From Phycisphaeraceae bacterium (GTDB lineage: Bacteria; Planctomycetota; Phycisphaerae; Phycisphaerales; Phycisphaeraceae): a stretch of 64,000 nt of DNA. Below the pieces are notes generated by a model, which saw nothing but the letters and a program-made list of their open reading frames with translations, was not told where the DNA came from and searched no databases. The stretch covers positions 16,389 to 80,388 of the forward strand of contig JANQFR010000013.1 in assembly GCA_028277745.1 (NCBI GenBank), read 5' to 3'. Positions 62,073 through 64,000 of this stretch are shown in pieces. The translations under genes were made by a program, and so were the position numbers. How positions within the stretch are numbered: position 1 is the stretch's first letter; each line of letters begins with the position of its first letter.

Positions 62073-62225
62073 GTAGGCGTTAGGCGCTGGGGTTTAGGGC
62101 CTAGGTGATGGGATCGGACGCCGAAGCAGCGGTCGAGCGTGTGGACGGTTCGGCCGTTCTGCCCGCGACCGGTTAGACTATGCCGCCTAACCCCTAACTC
62201 CTAAGCCCTAGCGCCTAACCCCTAC
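62073..62225. repeat. Inverted-arm element built of iterated CCTAA motifs
   Basis: Left arm 62073-62107 (GTAGGCGTTAGGCGCTGG and GGTTTAGGGCCTAGGTG) and right arm 62184-62225 (CGCCTAACCCCTAACTCC, TAAGCCCTAGCGCC and TAACCCCTAC) are imperfect reverse complements built of CCTAA-type units, with a 76-base unrelated spacer. The right arm ends 2 bases before the dnaX start codon, occupying the ribosome-binding position. Confidence 0.65.
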
Positions 62226-62227
62226 CG

Positions 62228-63418
62228 ATGTCCTACACCGTTCTCGCAAGACGTTACCGCTCGCAGGCGTTCGACCAGGTGGTCGGCCAGCAGCCCGTCG
62301 CCGAGACGCTCAAGAACGCCATCAAGACCGGCCGCGTCGCCCACGCCTACCTCTTCTGCGGCACCCGGGGCGTCGGCAAGACCTCCATGGCCCGGCTCTT
62401 CGCCCGCGCCCTCAACGCCCCCGACACCGTGCCCGACGCGCCCCGCGCCGACGGCGCCGAGTACCCCCCCCAGGACGTTCAGGACCGCATGGCCGACGCC
62501 ATCATGGCCGGCGAAGACCTCAACGTCATCGAGATCGACGGCGCCTCCAACAACTCCGTCGACCAGGCCCGCCAACTCATCGCCAACGCCGGCCTTTCGC
62601 CCACCGGCAACGCGCTCTACAAGGTCTACATCATCGACGAGGTCCACATGCTCTCCACCAGCGCCTTCAACGCGCTGCTCAAGACCATGGAGGAGCCGCC
62701 GTCGCACGTGAAGTTCATCCTCTGCACCACCGAGCCGCACAAGGTCCCCGCCACGATCCAGTCGCGCTGCCAGCGATTCGACTTCCGCAACATCGCCACC
62801 GCCCGCATCGCCGAGCACCTCACCGACGTGCTCCAGCAGGAGAACGTCGAGGCCCAGAGCGAAGCCGTCTGGCAGGTCGCCCGCCTCGGCAACGGGTCGA
62901 TGCGCGACGCGCTGTCGCTGCTCGACCGCCTGCTCGCCGCCGGCCAGTCGCCCCTCACCACCACCACGCTCGAAGAGATGTTCGGCCTGCCCGACCACGC
63001 GCTGGTCGCGTCGCTCGTCGATGCCGTCGCCGACGGCGATGTCGGCGACGCCCTCACCAAGGCCGCCGATCTGCTCAACCACGGCATCGGCCAGGACCAG
63101 CTCATCGAGGTCCTCATCGAACGGTTCCGTCAGCTCATGCTCATCGCCGCCTGCGGCGCCGACTCGGAGCTGATCGAGCTGAGCGAAGACGCCCGCCCGA
63201 CCGCCGCGGCCCAGGCCCAGCGCTTCGACCCCGCCGCCCTCACCTACATGATCGCCCTGTGCGAGAGCGTCCAGCGCAACGCCAAGTCGTCGTCGAACCC
63301 CCGCGCCCTGCTCGACGCCGGCCTGGTCCGTCTGGCGTTGGCCGAGAAGATGGCCGACGTGGCCGCGGTCCTCAGCGGCGCCGGGCCTGCAGCGACCGCC
63401 GCTCAAAAAAAAAAGTAG
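62228..63418 (+). CDS. dnaX: DNA polymerase III gamma subunit (dnaX, unshifted frame)
   Basis: 396 residues. The clamp-loader ATPase has FDQVVGQQPVAETLKNAI, Walker A GTRGVGKTSMA, DEVH in YKVYIIDEVHMLSTSAFNAL, the SRC motif in IQSRCQRFDF and sensor 2 near GNGSMRDALS. The Cys4 zinc module of most bacterial DnaX proteins is absent: where E. coli has four cysteines after ALNC, this protein has APDTVPDAPRADGAEYPPQD. The frame ends QKKK-TAG inside an A10 tract at 63405-63414. The longer tau form requires a -1 shift there. Needed for the clamp loader that holds polymerase III together. Confidence 0.95.
   Translation: MSYTVLARRYRSQAFDQVVGQQPVAETLKNAIKTGRVAHAYLFCGTRGVGKTSMARLFARALNAPDTVPDAPRADGAEYPPQDVQDRMADAIMAGEDLNVIEIDGASNNSVDQARQLIANAGLSPTGNALYKVYIIDEVHMLSTSAFNALLKTMEEPPSHVKFILCTTEPHKVPATIQSRCQRFDFRNIATARIAEHLTDVLQQENVEAQSEAVWQVARLGNGSMRDALSLLDRLLAAGQSPLTTTTLEEMFGLPDHALVASLVDAVADGDVGDALTKAADLLNHGIGQDQLIEVLIERFRQLMLIAACGADSELIELSEDARPTAAAQAQRFDPAALTYMIALCESVQRNAKSSSNPRALLDAGLVRLALAEKMADVAAVLSGAGPAATAAQKKK
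63405..63415 (+). other. A10 slippery tract for a -1 frameshift in dnaX
   Basis: Ten A followed by G. In the zero frame it reads CAA-AAA-AAA-AAG-TAG, containing A-AAA-AAG in the phase of the classical -1 slippery heptamer, immediately before the stop. Transcriptional slippage on a run of this length is equally possible, as in Thermus dnaX. No SD-like stimulator upstream is seen; GCCGGC repeats 63426-63431 and near 63457 could form a downstream stem. Confidence 0.65.
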
Positions 63419-63900
63419 CTGAATCGCCGGCCCCGTCGGTCCCTGCGCTCCCGCCGCCGGCTCCACCCGCGCCCGCCGCGCCCCCGCCGTCTTCGCCGAC
63501 CGTCGACCTCGCCGACCCGTCGGCCGTGTGGTCAGCGCTGCAGCAGCGCCTCGCCGACCGGCGCCCGTTCGCCTGGGTCGGCAACTTCGAGCCCGACGCC
63601 CTGACCGCCGATGGCCTGACCCTCCGGCCCCGCCCCGGCCGCCGCCAGACCGTCGGCTTCGCCACCCCCCAGCGCCTGACCCTCCTCGAAGCCGAGCTCG
63701 CCGCCGTCACCGGTAAGCGGCTGCGCATCCGCGTCCAGCAGCCCCCCGACGCGCCGTCCCCCGCCGATGCGCCGTCCCCGGACAACGCCGCCGACCCGCA
63801 GCGCGACGCCCTCAATCTCCCGCTGGTCAAGCGCGTGTTCGACGTCTTCCCCGACGCGACGATCATCAACGTCGAACGCGAGGACGAGCAATCCACATAA
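63415..63900 (+). CDS. dnaX: DnaX tau-specific C-terminal extension (-1 frame)
   Basis: 161 residues continuing from KKK as VAESPAPSVPALPPPAP, a Pro/Ala linker, then a folded region: SAVWSALQQRLADRRPFAWV, LEAELAAVTGKRLRIRVQQP and LVKRVFDVFPDATIINVERE. It resembles DnaX C-terminal domains in pattern (a W at the start, a G-K-R-L strand and an acidic end). Read as one protein with the ATPase part it gives about 557 residues, a normal tau size. The frame is offset by -1 from gamma. An indel error in the A-run would also create this, so resequencing matters. Confidence 0.75.
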   Translation, partial: VAESPAPSVPALPPPAPPAPAAPPPSSPTVDLADPSAVWSALQQRLADRRPFAWVGNFEPDALTADGLTLRPRPGRRQTVGFATPQRLTLLEAELAAVTGKRLRIRVQQPPDAPSPADAPSPDNAADPQRDALNLPLVKRVFDVFPDATIINVEREDEQST

Positions 63901-63904
63901 GAAG

Positions 63905-63920
63905 CCCCGCATGCGCGGGG
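63905..63920 (+). terminator. Hairpin after the tau frame, possible terminator
   Basis: CCCCGC / GCGGGG with loop ATGC, 4 bases after the tau stop at 63900. It lacks a T-run, so termination is uncertain. A possible 22-codon reading frame starts within the loop (63911). Confidence 0.35.
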
Positions 63921-63979
63921 ATTATGCAAGGTTGAGCCTGATCCTGGCCGCGTTGATCAGTAGTTTGGCGTGCACGTAA
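63911..63979 (+). CDS. Possible 22-residue lipopeptide-like ORF
   Basis: Reads MRGDYARLSLILAALISSLACT then stop: a basic start, a hydrophobic run and a lipobox-like LACT right at the end, as in very small lipoproteins. No ribosome-binding site is seen, and the start overlaps a hairpin loop. The window ends 21 bases later, so it could also be a random frame. Confidence 0.2.
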   Translation: MRGDYARLSLILAALISSLACT

Positions 63980-64000
63980 CGCCGGACGCGTCCGAGCCGC

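Overview
This 64 kb window is high-GC bacterial chromosome. It has no rRNA, no tRNA I can recognise, no CRISPR array, no transposase and no phage structural genes. The gene content points to a planctomycete, most likely class Phycisphaerae: DUF1570 peptidase, DUF1844 and DUF2934 proteins, an SpoIVB-type S55 protein, a PhyH/AraC/UroD-like/GH88 catabolic group, many secreted beta-propeller or Tyr/Gly-rich proteins, and FliN outside a flagellar cluster. This is inference from protein families; no 16S gene is present.

Layout. 1-12.6 kb: 5'-truncated class V aminotransferase, outer-membrane porin-like protein, membrane AAA ATPase, a trpE-DUF402-fliN operon, ManA, several secreted or unknown proteins, and a decayed nucleotidyltransferase pair. 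12.6-16.7 kb: succinate dehydrogenase operon sdhC-sdhA-sdhB with a structured leader, then DUF1844. 16.8-22.3 kb: AraC regulator divergent from PhyH dioxygenase, then a UroD-like protein, a GH88 unsaturated uronyl hydrolase and an SDR, probably handling algal polyuronate-type sugars. 22.4-27.9 kb: KAP P-loop ATPase with an Ala/Tyr repeat, M24 peptidase, accB-accC. 27.9-40.7 kb: MFS transporter, GH2 beta-mannosidase overlapping dapF, M48 protease, rpmH (bL34), two large secreted proteins, RNase III and a histone-H1-like DUF2934 protein. 41-48 kb: bcp, fbp-ribF-DHH operon, orphan Opp permeases and a mosaic fumC. 48-51.6 kb: lower-GC block with two tandem paralogous lipoproteins. 51.9-64 kb: UspA, DEAD-box-type helicase, alr, hydrolase, sucD with a broken duplicate of its 3' end, ClpS, PIN-TRAM protein and dnaX with an A10 slippery tract.

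The core genes (sdhCAB, fumC, sucD, accBC, trpE, fbp, ribF, dapF, alr, rnc, rpmH, dnaX) are scattered rather than in the operons known from model bacteria. The TCA genes sdh, fumC and sucD are tens of kilobases apart, and rpmH has no rnpA beside it.

The most unusual signals are non-coding: (1) a roughly 51-bp multi-hairpin repeat family in at least five clear copies, always just after stop codons and twice supplying the stop codon; (2) three sequence-unrelated intergenic elements with one architecture (inverted arms made of iterated short motifs) placed 5' of plus-strand genes; (3) a 102-nt stepped hairpin between the helicase and alr; (4) a near-perfect hairpin in the rnc leader behind a good sigma70-like promoter; (5) the dnaX slippery tract, where the unshifted frame gives the short product. 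There is also evidence of recombination: a foreign-looking block inside fumC, a tandem lipoprotein duplication with gene remnants, and a rearranged sucD fragment.
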